The translations under genes were made by a program, and so were the position numbers. Below the pieces are notes generated by a model. That model saw only the letters and a list, made by a program, of their open reading frames with translations. It had not been told where the DNA came from and ran no database searches. Positions 25,988 to 35,005 of a DNA stretch of 38,180 bases are shown here, piece after piece (within the stretch, counting starts at the first letter, position 1; each line of letters opens with the position of its first letter). The DNA is from Prochlorococcus sp. AG-424-P16. GTDB lineage: Bacteria; Cyanobacteriota; Cyanobacteriia; PCC-6307; Cyanobiaceae. The DNA lies in assembly GCA_003213255.1 (NCBI GenBank), contig QCNI01000015.1:1-38180 (forward strand), in the 5' to 3' direction.

Positions 25988-26836
25988 ATGATTGAAAATT
26001 CTAAAAAACCTATACCAGTACTAGTTTCCGGAGCGTTAGGTAGAATGGGTAGCGAGGTTGTTAATACTGTATTAACTTCCACAGATTGTGAACTTGTTGC
26101 AGCAATCGACATAAATGAGAAGAACAATGGCTCAAATATTTCTGAATTATTAAATGTTGAAGATTGTGATGTTTTCGTTTCAAATGATTTTGAAGGAACT
26201 TTATGTTCTGTTAGTCAAAATTATAGAAATGAAAAAATCAAACCTGTACTGGTTGATTTTACTCATCCTGATTCTGTGTATGAAAATACCAGATCAGCTA
26301 TTGCATATGGTGTATCACCAGTTGTAGGAACTACAGGTTTAAGCCCTTCGCAAATACAAGATCTGTCTGTTTTTGCTCAGAAAGCATCAGTAGGTTGTGC
26401 AATAATTCCTAATTTTTCAGTAGGTATGGTTCTTCTTCAGCAGGCGGCATCGGTTGCCGCAAGGTTTTATGACAATATTGAATTAATAGAGATGCATCAC
26501 AATCAAAAAGCTGATTCTCCTAGTGGGACGTGTATAAAAACTGCAGAAATGATTGAAGAATATCCAAAGAAATTTAATCAGAATTTAGTTAAAGAGTCTG
26601 AGTCATTGAAAAGTGTACGAGGTGGAATCAGAGATTCAGGAATTAATATACATTCTGTACGATTACCAGGATTACTCGCTCATCAGTTAGTAATTATGGG
26701 ATCTCCAGGAGAAACTTACACAATTAAGCATGACACTATTGATAGAAAGGCATATATGCCAGGAGTTTTACAGGCTATTAAAAAAATAGGTAATTATGAA
26801 ACTTTAGTTTATGGACTTGAAAAATTGATTTTTTAA
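25988..26836 (+). CDS. dapB: 4-hydroxy-tetrahydrodipicolinate reductase
   Basis: A 282-residue NAD(P)H-dependent reductase of the lysine/diaminopimelate pathway, supplying peptidoglycan. The nucleotide fold is [13 protein letters not shown] (about 13-25). GTTGLS (about 114-119) is the dinucleotide-contact turn, and [20 protein letters not shown] (about 165-184) holds the catalytic His and Lys and the substrate-binding SPSGT. The start is ATG 25988 after an A/T-rich leader. It is first of a run of four genes with spacings of 1, 19 and 5 bases. Confidence 0.96.
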   Translation: MIENSKKPIPVLVSGALGRMGSEVVNTVLTSTDCELVAAIDINEKNNGSNISELLNVEDCDVFVSNDFEGTLCSVSQNYRNEKIKPVLVDFTHPDSVYENTRSAIAYGVSPVVGTTGLSPSQIQDLSVFAQKASVGCAIIPNFSVGMVLLQQAASVAARFYDNIELIEMHHNQKADSPSGTCIKTAEMIEEYPKKFNQNLVKESESLKSVRGGIRDSGINIHSVRLPGLLAHQLVIMGSPGETYTIKHDTIDRKAYMPGVLQAIKKIGNYETLVYGLEKLIF

Positions 26837-26837
26837 A

Positions 26838-27479
26838 ATGTTAATTCCAATTAATTCGAGTCAAATTTCAAAACTTATTCCTGCAGTTGGTACAGGAAGT
26901 CAATTTAAGTACGCGTTGGGAAGTCCGAGAAAAATTCTTCAAAGAGTAATAGTTTCTTCAATTGGTGGATTTATTTCATTAGTTATTAGTTCGACTGGAG
27001 ATCAAACTAATAATTTCTGGTTGTTCCTATGTGTAGGGTTTTTTTTGTACATCATCTGGGGCCCAATACTAGAATCAAGTAGAAAAAATTTGCAATTAAG
27101 AAAATATAAATTTTTTTCTATATTTGATGGTTATATATCAGATATCTATAAAACAGAAAAGATTGAAAGTTCAAGAGAACAATCTAATAGGCAAGGCAGA
27201 TTAGAGGTTATCGAAAACAAAAGGACTTGGTTAGTACTTGAATTAGAAGATGAAGATGGTTATTTGGAAAAATTAAGTTTTCCTATGGAAAATAAGCACA
27301 GTCAAATTAGGGTGGGTTCGAGTATTAGATGTTTAATAACATCTGATAACCGTAATTTTGACAGAGATTTTTATTTGACCGATGCTTGGCTTCCTGAAAT
27401 TAATTTGTGGGTTGGAGAGTATCCCTATTTATTAAGACCAGCATTTGAGGAAATTTGCTATATTTATTTGAATAGATAG
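26838..27479 (+). CDS. conserved cyanobacterial membrane protein
   Basis: A 213-residue protein with two close membrane helices (about 37-75), a preceding block LIPAVGTGSQFKYALGSPRKILQR and a long C-terminal domain with WLVLELEDEDGYLEKLSFPM and a terminal WLPEINLWVGEYPYLLRP motif. The N-terminal signature is shared, as I recall, with unnamed cyanobacterial and plastid-lineage proteins. I do not assign a function. It starts one base after dapB and is followed 19 bases later by the FAD hydroxylase, so it may relate to membrane or quinone biology. Confidence 0.65.
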   Translation: MLIPINSSQISKLIPAVGTGSQFKYALGSPRKILQRVIVSSIGGFISLVISSTGDQTNNFWLFLCVGFFLYIIWGPILESSRKNLQLRKYKFFSIFDGYISDIYKTEKIESSREQSNRQGRLEVIENKRTWLVLELEDEDGYLEKLSFPMENKHSQIRVGSSIRCLITSDNRNFDRDFYLTDAWLPEINLWVGEYPYLLRPAFEEICYIYLNR

Positions 27480-27498
27480 TTGATGCTTATATAATCTG

Positions 27499-28653
27499 AT
27501 GAAAAATAAATTCAATTTTAAAATTGTCGGATCAGGCCCCACAGGATTATTACTTTCAATTGCACTTTCAAAATTTGATTGCAATATTTTTTTAACTGAT
27601 TTATTAACAAAGGATAGATTAATTGATAAAGATAAAACTTATGCAATTACTCACTCAACAAGAAAAATCTTATATAAATTCGGACTTTGGGAAAAATTAG
27701 AACCATTTTTATTTGGCTTTGATACCCTTTCAATTTCAGATAGCGTAACTTCTGCTTTTGCCAATTTATCAACCTCTGACTTAGATGATGATATAAGTTC
27801 TGCTGAAAATATTGGCTGGGTAGTTAAACATTCGGATCTCATGAACGTTTTTTTTCAAGAGATGGAAAATTATGAAAATATTTTTTTTATGACATCCCAG
27901 AGATTGTTGCGTAAAAAAATATTATTTGATTATCAATTCTTTTCAACAGGAGCAAACTCACTTGATAAAAAATTCTTAGATTTTGTTGATATAAAAAAAT
28001 CTTATAGTCAATCTTGTTTAACTTTTAAAGTTTCTCTTAGGGGTCATTGTGAAAAGCGTGCTTATGAAATTTTTAGAAAAGAAGGCCCACTTGCATTATT
28101 ACCTTTAGAAAAAAACTTATATCAAGTAATTTGGACTTCCAGTACACTAAAGGCAATTGAAAGGTTAAATTCTGACAAGAATTTTTTGATGGATAATTTA
28201 TCAACAATCTTGCCAGATAAATTTAAGTTGGACCAAATAGTTGGCGAATTTAATATTTTTCCTGTTTCCTTATCCTTAAATTTACCAGTTTTAAATTTTA
28301 AAAAATTAGTTTTTGTAGGAGATGCATTTCATACATTTCATCCTGTTGGTGGTCAGGGCCTAAATACTTGTTGGAGAGACGTTAATACTATTTATGATCT
28401 TTTTAATAAAAATACTGCTATTACTAAAATGCAATTGATATTATTTAAATTCAAGTATTTTTCAAGCAGGATTTTAGATATTGTCGTCACTATTTTTATA
28501 ACTGACTCACTAATATCAATTTTTGCTAATAGAAACATTTTTTTGTTTCCAATTAGGAAATTTTCATTTTTACTTTTAAATAAATTTCTTTTTACAAGAA
28601 AATTAGTCCTAAATCAAATGACTAAATCACTCATTTATCCAAGTATTAAATAG
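27499..28653 (+). CDS. FAD-dependent hydroxylase, UbiH/COQ6 family
   Basis: A 384-residue class A flavin monooxygenase. The N-terminal FAD motif is IVGSGPTGLLLSIAL (about 9-23), and the second conserved motif is VFVGDAFHTFHPVGGQGLN (about 272-290), where the Asp binds the flavin ribityl and the GGQGLN loop closes on FAD. Ubiquinone-pathway homologues hydroxylate the quinone ring. In cyanobacteria a member of this family (Synechocystis Slr1300) has been linked to plastoquinone synthesis, so a similar role is likely here. The last 60 residues are basic/hydrophobic and may contact the membrane. Confidence 0.82.
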   Translation: MKNKFNFKIVGSGPTGLLLSIALSKFDCNIFLTDLLTKDRLIDKDKTYAITHSTRKILYKFGLWEKLEPFLFGFDTLSISDSVTSAFANLSTSDLDDDISSAENIGWVVKHSDLMNVFFQEMENYENIFFMTSQRLLRKKILFDYQFFSTGANSLDKKFLDFVDIKKSYSQSCLTFKVSLRGHCEKRAYEIFRKEGPLALLPLEKNLYQVIWTSSTLKAIERLNSDKNFLMDNLSTILPDKFKLDQIVGEFNIFPVSLSLNLPVLNFKKLVFVGDAFHTFHPVGGQGLNTCWRDVNTIYDLFNKNTAITKMQLILFKFKYFSSRILDIVVTIFITDSLISIFANRNIFLFPIRKFSFLLLNKFLFTRKLVLNQMTKSLIYPSIK

Positions 28654-28658
28654 AATTC

Positions 28659-28856
28659 ATGAATAAATATGCATCGCGAGAAATGATAATTTATCTATTC
28701 AATGTATTAGGTTTAGATGAATCTACTATTGAACTTGGTATAAAACTATCTATAAAAAATAACACTCCATTACCAATATTATTATGGAGTTATGGAATCC
28801 TAACTATTGAAGAACTAGATAAGTTATATTCATTTTTATTTCAAAAAATGGAATAA
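28659..28856 (+). CDS. DUF2949 family protein
   Basis: A 65-residue predicted helical protein. The segment NNTPLPILLWSYGILTIEELDKL (about 35-57) is the hallmark of the DUF2949 family in cyanobacteria; the function is unknown. It starts at ATG 28659, five bases after the FAD hydroxylase stop, so it belongs to the dapB run. Confidence 0.7.
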   Translation: MNKYASREMIIYLFNVLGLDESTIELGIKLSIKNNTPLPILLWSYGILTIEELDKLYSFLFQKME

Positions 28857-28865
28857 TAATTCTGT

Positions 28866-28871
28866 TATAAT
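28866..28871 (+). promoter_or_regulatory. candidate -10 element before the DUF3038 gene
   Basis: A perfect TATAAT (28866-28871) lies 25 bases before the candidate ATT start of the next gene. No convincing -35 element is seen at the usual spacing, which is common in Prochlorococcus promoters. Confidence 0.4.
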
Positions 28872-28895
28872 TTGCTTATATCTTAATCGAGAACA

Positions 28896-29435
28896 ATTAC
28901 AGTTTTAACTAGAGCCAATCAGATATCAAGAAAATCTATAGAGAAGCTTGATTTATTGTTATTAATACTAGAAACTATTGATTTAAATGGTATCCATTCC
29001 CTTTACTCCTTATCAAATAGACTTAATCTAGATAATGTTTTACCAAATAAAGTGACTATTTGGAAATTAAGGAACAATAATCCATTGAGAAAATCTTATA
29101 TTACTAACAATATTAAACTGAACGAATTCGATGCCTTAATTAGAATTACAGTTGAAATGTCTAAATATTTATATCCTTTTATCAGAGAGATACTGAAATC
29201 TAAAGAAGATATTGAAGAGGATTCAGTAATTTGGAATGATTTTAATAAGAGATTTATTGAGTTGATTAAAGAGAGATTTAATGTAGATAGTATGAGAGTG
29301 AAAAAGCTTTTAAATCAAGCTGAAAATGATGAGATTATCATAAAGTCTTTGCTTATTTTATCTTTTTGTATTTCAAATCAGGGTTATCAAAAGTTGAAGA
29401 ATTTTTTATACGATTTTAAATATGATGCAAAATAA
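28896..29435 (+). CDS. DUF3038 family protein (start uncertain)
   Basis: About 159-179 residues, predicted soluble and helical. The conserved part begins IEKLDLLLLILETIDLNGI, then KVTIWKLRNNNPLRKS and EILKSKEDIEEDSVIWNDF, fitting the cyanobacterial DUF3038 family. The family N-terminus requires translation from before the TTG at 28956. The frame is open from a TAA at 28884, yet contains no ATG, GTG or TTG upstream of 28956; an ATT at 28896 preceded by GAGA is the best candidate. The partner DUF4335 gene overlaps its 3' end by 14 bases. The joint function is unknown. Confidence 0.65.
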   Translation: MTVLTRANQISRKSIEKLDLLLLILETIDLNGIHSLYSLSNRLNLDNVLPNKVTIWKLRNNNPLRKSYITNNIKLNEFDALIRITVEMSKYLYPFIREILKSKEDIEEDSVIWNDFNKRFIELIKERFNVDSMRVKKLLNQAENDEIIIKSLLILSFCISNQGYQKLKNFLYDFKYDAK

Positions 29436-30012
29436 ATTGTCTTTTCATCAATCTTCAGCAAGTCTCGAAATAATCGGATTGCCAGATTATTCCAATAATG
29501 AAAATAAAGATCAAATATCTATAATTTCTCAATGGAAATTAAACATAGTTGATAAACCACTTATTGAAGGAAAAATAGAACATTTAGGACCTATTATGGA
29601 TGCTTTTTATATTTATTCAAATCTTTTAATCAAAAACGAAATCCCAATATATGAGTCTAAATTAATTGATATAAAAGCCGATAATCTTCACATACATAAT
29701 ATTGTTCTCAAGAGCTCTAAACCAAATGTAAAGCCTTTAGTTTTAAAGATTGGTAATTCATTGCTTTCAGATACCATAAATTGTTTTGATCAGTTAAATG
29801 AATCGCCAAAAGTAAGAATAAAAAAAACAGATATACCTACTAAAATTCCTAAAAAATCAAGATTTGGGTTAAATAAAAAAGTTAAATTTTTCAATTTCCT
29901 TATTCCACCGTTTATTGCAATTTGCTCTTTAATTCTATTCTCTTCTTCTTTTATATATTTTTATAGTCCTTTTGAAAATATAGAAAAAAAGAACTTAATA
30001 AATCCTGAATAA
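29422..30012 (+). CDS. DUF4335 family protein
   Basis: A 196-residue protein. The N-terminal domain (about 5-130) carries the family feature SASLEIIGLPDY and a later GKIEHLGPIMDAFYIYSNLL. A Lys/Pro-rich linker (135-155) leads to a C-terminal membrane helix (about 158-182) and a short tail, so it is a tail-anchored-like protein facing the cytoplasm. DUF4335 and DUF3038 genes are neighbours in cyanobacteria as I recall. The overlap with DUF3038 (ATG ATG at 29422) suggests coupled translation. Confidence 0.7.
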   Translation: MMQNKLSFHQSSASLEIIGLPDYSNNENKDQISIISQWKLNIVDKPLIEGKIEHLGPIMDAFYIYSNLLIKNEIPIYESKLIDIKADNLHIHNIVLKSSKPNVKPLVLKIGNSLLSDTINCFDQLNESPKVRIKKTDIPTKIPKKSRFGLNKKVKFFNFLIPPFIAICSLILFSSSFIYFYSPFENIEKKNLINPE

Positions 30013-30100
30013 AGAGCAATTAGCATCTTAAATATAAACACGATACTATAGGTTAATTTCTTTTCAGAGTTATTCAAATTTATTCTTTGAGCTTTGATCT

Positions 30101-30469
30101 ATGGCAGATTTAAACATCCCAAATTTGAATACTAAATCTGATAAATATATTTTTAAAAAAAAATTTAATTTAAGAAGAAAATCTAAAAGCAGACTATTTA
30201 CAGAATCTTTCTTTTTGTTTATTTTGAGTGTTTTATTAGTTTATATAAATTATTTAATTCCCAATAAAGAATTGCTATTTCAAAATCTACCTTCGACGTT
30301 TAATAAGTCTTTTTTATTATTAATTGATCTTTTTTCACATCTTTATGAAATATTTTTAGCTATTTTTATTTTTGCCTCTTCATTTACTGCTCTAATTTTA
30401 ATAATAGGTTCTTTTTATAGGTTATATAGAATCTCTAAGAGAAAGTCAAAACAAATTATTTATAAATAA
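30101..30469 (+). CDS. hypothetical two-helix membrane protein
   Basis: A 122-residue protein with a basic N-terminal stretch (FKKKFNLRRKSKSRLFTE) and two hydrophobic segments (about 35-54 and 71-103), ending in a basic tail. The family is not recognised. The start is ATG 30101 (MADLNIPNLN). Its stop lies three bases from the end of the convergent 53-codon membrane gene. Confidence 0.55.
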   Translation: MADLNIPNLNTKSDKYIFKKKFNLRRKSKSRLFTESFFLFILSVLLVYINYLIPNKELLFQNLPSTFNKSFLLLIDLFSHLYEIFLAIFIFASSFTALILIIGSFYRLYRISKRKSKQIIYK

Positions 30470-30471
30470 TT

Positions 30472-30633
30472 TTAAATAGGTTGCATTAGACCACCGCTTC
30501 CTGAATCAGAATCATCATCATCATTTTCTGTTTCTTCTCCAAATAATGCTAATATGCCAAGTACAATTGATGAAAGAATAATAGATAAGGGTAAAATCGA
30601 GGTTTGGATTCCGACGTCTATATATTCACCCAT
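30472..30633 (-). CDS. small membrane protein with acidic tail
   Basis: A 53-residue protein from ATG 30633 (MGEYIDVGIQTSILPLSIIL at the start); the frame is open further up to 30672 but the extension adds a basic non-conserved-looking segment. It has one membrane helix (about 12-33) and a strongly acidic, Gly/Ser-rich C-terminus with EETENDDDDSDSGSGG. No family is recognised. The shape, a short luminal or periplasmic start, one helix and an acidic tail, recalls small photosynthesis-associated subunits but is not evidence for one. Confidence 0.5.
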   Translation of the reverse strand: MGEYIDVGIQTSILPLSIILSSIVLGILALFGEETENDDDDSDSGSGGLMQPI

Positions 30634-30707
30634 AAAACAAATAAAATTTTCAATAAACCTAACCGAAATCAAACTCTTTTGCGGATTTTAAATAATTATT
30701 TAATAAT

Positions 30708-33700
30708 TTATCCTTTATTTTTGAGAGGTTCTCTATCGAAATTCTTTATTTCTCTTTCAAAAGACCCAAACCATAACATTAGTTGATCAATTTGGTATTG
30801 AATTTCAGTTACCCCTAAACCCCTTATTGTTATAATTGATAATTTTTCTCCTTCATCAAAATGAAATTTATTTTGAACACTATTTGCCAATGAATTTTTA
30901 AGAATTTTAAAAGTGGATTTTTTTAATTTCGTCTCTATCAAGATGTTTGGCTTTTTGAGCTTGATCTTATTAAAACCACATTTTTTAGAAAGTAATTTTA
31001 GTCTCATTATCATAATTAAGGACTCAACAGGTTTGGGTAAGTTTCCATATCTATTCACCCAGTCTTTAGCTAATTCAGTTAATTCATCATTATTTGAACA
31101 TTCAGTAGCAGATTTGTATGCCTCAAGCTTCTCTTCTCTGTTTAATATCCATGTTGCAGGTATAAATGCATTTATTGGTAGATCAATTTGAGTGTCGTTA
31201 ACTTCTGGTATTTCTTGTCCGTTAATTTCTGAAATAGCCTCATGGAGCATTTCTATATATAAATCATATCCAATAGCATTAACCTTTCCACTTTGTTCTT
31301 CTCCTAGTAAACTACCAACGCCTCTTATTTCCATATCTTTCATTGCAAGTTGATATCCACTCCCAAGTTCTGAAAAGTCTTTTATAGCTTTCAATCTTTG
31401 TCTTGCAGCGTCATTAATTTTATTTATATTTGGATAAAATAACCAAGCATGTGCTTGTACACCACTTCTACCAACTCTACCTCTAAGTTGATAAAGTTGT
31501 GAAAGGCCAAATTTGTGAGAATCTTCAATAATGATTGTATTTACTTTAGGAATGTCTAATCCACTTTCGATTATCGTTGTACATATCATTAGATCTACTT
31601 CTCCATTATTAAAGGCAATCATTGCATTTTCAAGCTCTGTTTCGTTCATTTGCCCATGAGCAACAATAAATTTTAAGCTTGGAAACATATTTTTTAATTT
31701 GTTTACAGCTTGATCAATATCAGAAATTCTTGGAAGAACATAAAAAATTTGACCTCCCCTATCAAGTTCTTGATTAATGGCAGTTCTTATAACATCCATA
31801 TCTATTTCAGATAAATATGTTTTTATTGATCTTCTTGATGGAGGTGGAGTATTAAGTAAGCTCATTTGTCTTAGTCCAGATAAGCTCATATAAAGAGTCC
31901 TTGGGATTGGAGTTGCCGAGAGAGTTAAAACGTCTATGTTGGCTTTGATTTTTTTAATTTTCTCCTTTTGCCTTACACCAAATCTTTGTTCTTCATCAAT
32001 AACAAGTAATCCTAAGTTTTTAATTTCTATTTCTTTTCCTAAAATTTGGTGCGTAGCTACAACTAAATCAATTTTGTTATTTTTCAAGCCTGCATAGATT
32101 TTCTTTCTTTCATTGACGGTTTTGAATCTATTGAGTAATGATACTTTTATTGGGTAAGGAGAAAATCTATTGTTTATTGTTCTCCAATGTTGCTGAGCTA
32201 GGATTGTTGTTGGTGCTAGTAATATTACCTGTTTACCTGATGTAATAGCCTTAAAAATAGCCCGAATAGCGACTTCTGTTTTGCCAAAACCTACATCTCC
32301 ACAAACTAGCCTATCCATTGGCTTATCGCTTTCCATATCAGATTTTATTTCTTCTACAGCAGTAATTTGATCAGGTGTTGGTTGATAAGGGAATGATTCC
32401 TCTAATTCATTTTGCCAAGGACCATCTTCTGGATATATGTACCCCTTTAATTTTTCTCTCTTTGCATAAAGTTTTAAAATATCGACGGCAACTTTTTTGA
32501 TTTGTTTCTTATTTTTATCTTTTATTCTTTCCCATTCCGTCCCTCCTAATTTATTTATTTTTGGCTTTATTTTTCCACTTGATCTATATCTGTTAATACT
32601 ACCAAGTTGATCAGCCGCAACACTTATCTTCCCATCCTGATACTGAATGACTAAATAATCCCTTGAATCTCCAGTTATATTAATTTTTTCTATTTTTAAA
32701 AATTTTCCTATTCCATGATTTTTATGAACTATAAAATCACCGGGACTAATCTTATTTACATTTATATTTGAATTGACACTTCTTTTTTTTCTTCTTATGA
32801 AAACATTATTAAAAAGATATTGTTGTGAAAATAATTCTTTATCTGTTATCAGGACAACTTTCCATATCGGAAGATAAAACCCCTCGATTTCGTAATTGTT
32901 CTTATTTTTTAAAATTAGAGGAGTTGAATTATTAATTGACTTATATGCTTCATCAATATCATTAGGATTGTTTAAGAAGTTTGCATTGCATTCGTGCTCA
33001 AAAAGTAAAGTCCTTGTTCTCAATGGTTGTGCTGATAATATCCAAACTTTTTCATTATTTTTTATATTTTTATTTATATCATTGGATAATTTCCCTACAT
33101 TTTTAGAGTATGAATTTAATCTTTTATCGTTTAACAAAAATCTATTATCGATATTGATTTTAGATTCAAATTCATAAAATTTTATTAAATTAAAATTTAC
33201 TAGTGATTCTAATATTTCTTCAAACTTTAAATGCAAATTAGGCTTGGCCTGTAAATTAATGTCGTTATTTTTAAGGTTCTCATTTAATTCATACGTAAAA
33301 TTATCAAAATTACTTTCTGAATCTAGATACCAATTATTTGCAAATTTTTTACAATCTTCTAATTCATCAATTACAAGAATTGTTTCCCTATTTATAAAAT
33401 CTATTATGTTTGAGGGTTCTTCTTCAATTATTCCTAAATAACGATCAAGATTATTTTTATTTATATCTTCTGAATTAAAAAGATTGTTCTTTGATAAATT
33501 ATTTAACTTATCTTTTATTAGCAAATCAAATCCAGCCTGTATTATTTCAATATTATTTATACTTTCTAATGTTTTCTGTGTATGGGGATCATATTCTCTT
33601 ATTTTCTCAATGACATTATCAAAAAATTCTAATCTTATAGGAAACTCATTATTGACAGGATAAATATCTATTATTTCCCCTCTCCTACTCCAGAATCCTT

Positions 33701-34220
33701 CAGTTGAAGTTACATTATCCTTTGTATAGCCCAACAAAGTAAGTTTACTTGCTAATTCTTGAATCTCGATTTGAAATCCTTTTTTCAAATCTAACTTGTT
33801 TTCAATTAATAGGTTTTTATTTATTAGATGAGGTTGTAGTGATCTCTCAGTTGATATAACAATATTAAGTTCATTTTTCTCTTTTTTTATTAATTTGGAT
33901 AAAACAGTAAGCTGACTAATTTCAATCTCTTTGGATTTATTAATTGATGAGTATGGTAGATGTTCTGTTGGAGGATAATATAAAACTGCTTTATCATTTA
34001 TACTTTCAAAATAACCAATCCATTTGTAGGCAATTTCTACGTTAGGACAAATTAATAATATATTTTTTTCCTCTTTTTTTGCGATGCTATCTAATATTAT
34101 TGATTTTGCATATCTACTTGAACCAACAATATTTAATTCATTATTTTTTGAAATTCTTTTTATTAATTCAGAAGTAATTTGTGAGTTCGAAACATAATCA
34201 ACTAAAGTATTTAAACTCAT
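30708..34220 (-). CDS. mfd: transcription-repair coupling factor
   Basis: A complete 1170-residue protein. Mfd removes RNA polymerase stalled at DNA damage and recruits UvrA. The N-terminal UvrB-like region holds LTLLGYTKDNVTSTEGFWSR and RGEIIDIYPVN. The RNA-polymerase-interaction module begins at PGDFIVHKNHGIGKFLKIE. The RecG-like motor has Walker A CGDVGFGKTEVAIRA, a DEEQ box (VIDEEQRFGV), LSATPIPRTLYMS, and the helicase tail TTIIESGLDIPKVNT and LYQLRGRVGRSG. The C-terminal TRCF domain follows GNLPKPVESLIMI. All motor motifs are intact. It is divergent from the terC-family gene. Confidence 0.97.
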   Translation of the reverse strand: MSLNTLVDYVSNSQITSELIKRISKNNELNIVGSSRYAKSIILDSIAKKEEKNILLICPNVEIAYKWIGYFESINDKAVLYYPPTEHLPYSSINKSKEIEISQLTVLSKLIKKEKNELNIVISTERSLQPHLINKNLLIENKLDLKKGFQIEIQELASKLTLLGYTKDNVTSTEGFWSRRGEIIDIYPVNNEFPIRLEFFDNVIEKIREYDPHTQKTLESINNIEIIQAGFDLLIKDKLNNLSKNNLFNSEDINKNNLDRYLGIIEEEPSNIIDFINRETILVIDELEDCKKFANNWYLDSESNFDNFTYELNENLKNNDINLQAKPNLHLKFEEILESLVNFNLIKFYEFESKINIDNRFLLNDKRLNSYSKNVGKLSNDINKNIKNNEKVWILSAQPLRTRTLLFEHECNANFLNNPNDIDEAYKSINNSTPLILKNKNNYEIEGFYLPIWKVVLITDKELFSQQYLFNNVFIRRKKRSVNSNINVNKISPGDFIVHKNHGIGKFLKIEKINITGDSRDYLVIQYQDGKISVAADQLGSINRYRSSGKIKPKINKLGGTEWERIKDKNKKQIKKVAVDILKLYAKREKLKGYIYPEDGPWQNELEESFPYQPTPDQITAVEEIKSDMESDKPMDRLVCGDVGFGKTEVAIRAIFKAITSGKQVILLAPTTILAQQHWRTINNRFSPYPIKVSLLNRFKTVNERKKIYAGLKNNKIDLVVATHQILGKEIEIKNLGLLVIDEEQRFGVRQKEKIKKIKANIDVLTLSATPIPRTLYMSLSGLRQMSLLNTPPPSRRSIKTYLSEIDMDVIRTAINQELDRGGQIFYVLPRISDIDQAVNKLKNMFPSLKFIVAHGQMNETELENAMIAFNNGEVDLMICTTIIESGLDIPKVNTIIIEDSHKFGLSQLYQLRGRVGRSGVQAHAWLFYPNINKINDAARQRLKAIKDFSELGSGYQLAMKDMEIRGVGSLLGEEQSGKVNAIGYDLYIEMLHEAISEINGQEIPEVNDTQIDLPINAFIPATWILNREEKLEAYKSATECSNNDELTELAKDWVNRYGNLPKPVESLIMIMRLKLLSKKCGFNKIKLKKPNILIETKLKKSTFKILKNSLANSVQNKFHFDEGEKLSIITIRGLGVTEIQYQIDQLMLWFGSFEREIKNFDREPLKNKG

Positions 34221-34235
34221 TTATAACTATCAATC

Positions 34236-34264
34236 TTGATTACAAATATCCGATACATTATATT
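34236..34264 (+). promoter_or_regulatory. candidate promoter of the TerC-family gene
   Basis: TTGATT (34236-34241) and TATATT (34259-34264) are spaced by 17 bases, with the ATG 31 bases after the -10 element. A second TATACT (34271-34276) nearby might serve instead. Confidence 0.4.
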
Positions 34265-34294
34265 AGATTTTATACTGATTGTGAATAATATTTG

Positions 34295-35005
34295 ATGGAT
34301 TCCGCCGCAATAAATTCATTTATACCCACACTAGATCAGGTAGACAGTTGGTACGAAATCTTTACACTTTTACCAATATTAATTGCTCTAGAATTATTAT
34401 TATCTGCAGACAATGCTGTAGCACTAGCTTCTCTTACTAAATCCCTCGATAGTTCAGAATTAAGGTCAAGAGCCTTAAATATTGGTATAACAATATCTTT
34501 ATTATTTAGAATTATTTTAATCATATTATCTAATGTTCTTTTAAAGTTTATTCTTATTAGAGTTTTTGCTGGTTTTTATTTAATTTATTTATTCTTCTCT
34601 AATGTTTTTTTAAATTCAGATATAGAAAACGCTGAAAATGGGACAGATAATAATAAAAATAATTTTAGGTTTTTAAGGGTTGTAGCGCTTCTTTCAATTA
34701 CTGATTTTGCTTTTTCCATAGACAGTATCACTACTGCAGTAGCTATAAGTGATCAATACATATTAATTATATTTGGAGCAGTGATTGGAGTATTAGCCTT
34801 AAGATTTACATCGGGGATTTTTCTAAAACTTCTGGATATATTTTCTAGATTAGAAACAGCCGGTTACGTAGCAATTTTAATAGTTGGGATTAAACTTTTA
34901 CTAAATACGTTAATTAAAGAATCTATTCTTCCAGACTATTATTTTTATTTTCTGATTCTTTTTGCTTTCATTTGGGGATTCTCTAAAAAAGAATCTAAAA
35001 CTTAA
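34295..35005 (+). CDS. TerC family membrane protein
   Basis: A 236-residue protein with about seven membrane helices. The TerC family hallmark LLSADNAVALASL (about residues 36-48) and the second acidic membrane motif SITDFAFSIDSITTAVAIS (about 135-153) are both intact; their Asp/Asn residues likely coordinate metal. Family members are linked to Mn2+ export or metal loading (Alx/MntX type) and in plastids to thylakoid membrane biogenesis. The start is ATG 34295, preceded by TTG 34292. Its stop overlaps the convergent fmt stop in TTAA (35002-35005). Confidence 0.88.
   Translation: MDSAAINSFIPTLDQVDSWYEIFTLLPILIALELLLSADNAVALASLTKSLDSSELRSRALNIGITISLLFRIILIILSNVLLKFILIRVFAGFYLIYLFFSNVFLNSDIENAENGTDNNKNNFRFLRVVALLSITDFAFSIDSITTAVAISDQYILIIFGAVIGVLALRFTSGIFLKLLDIFSRLETAGYVAILIVGIKLLLNTLIKESILPDYYFYFLILFAFIWGFSKKESKT

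Noticed and set aside
34271..34276. TATACT as sole -10 of the TerC gene
   Set aside because: The 17-base spacing from TTGATT favours TATATT at 34259; TATACT remains only an alternative.
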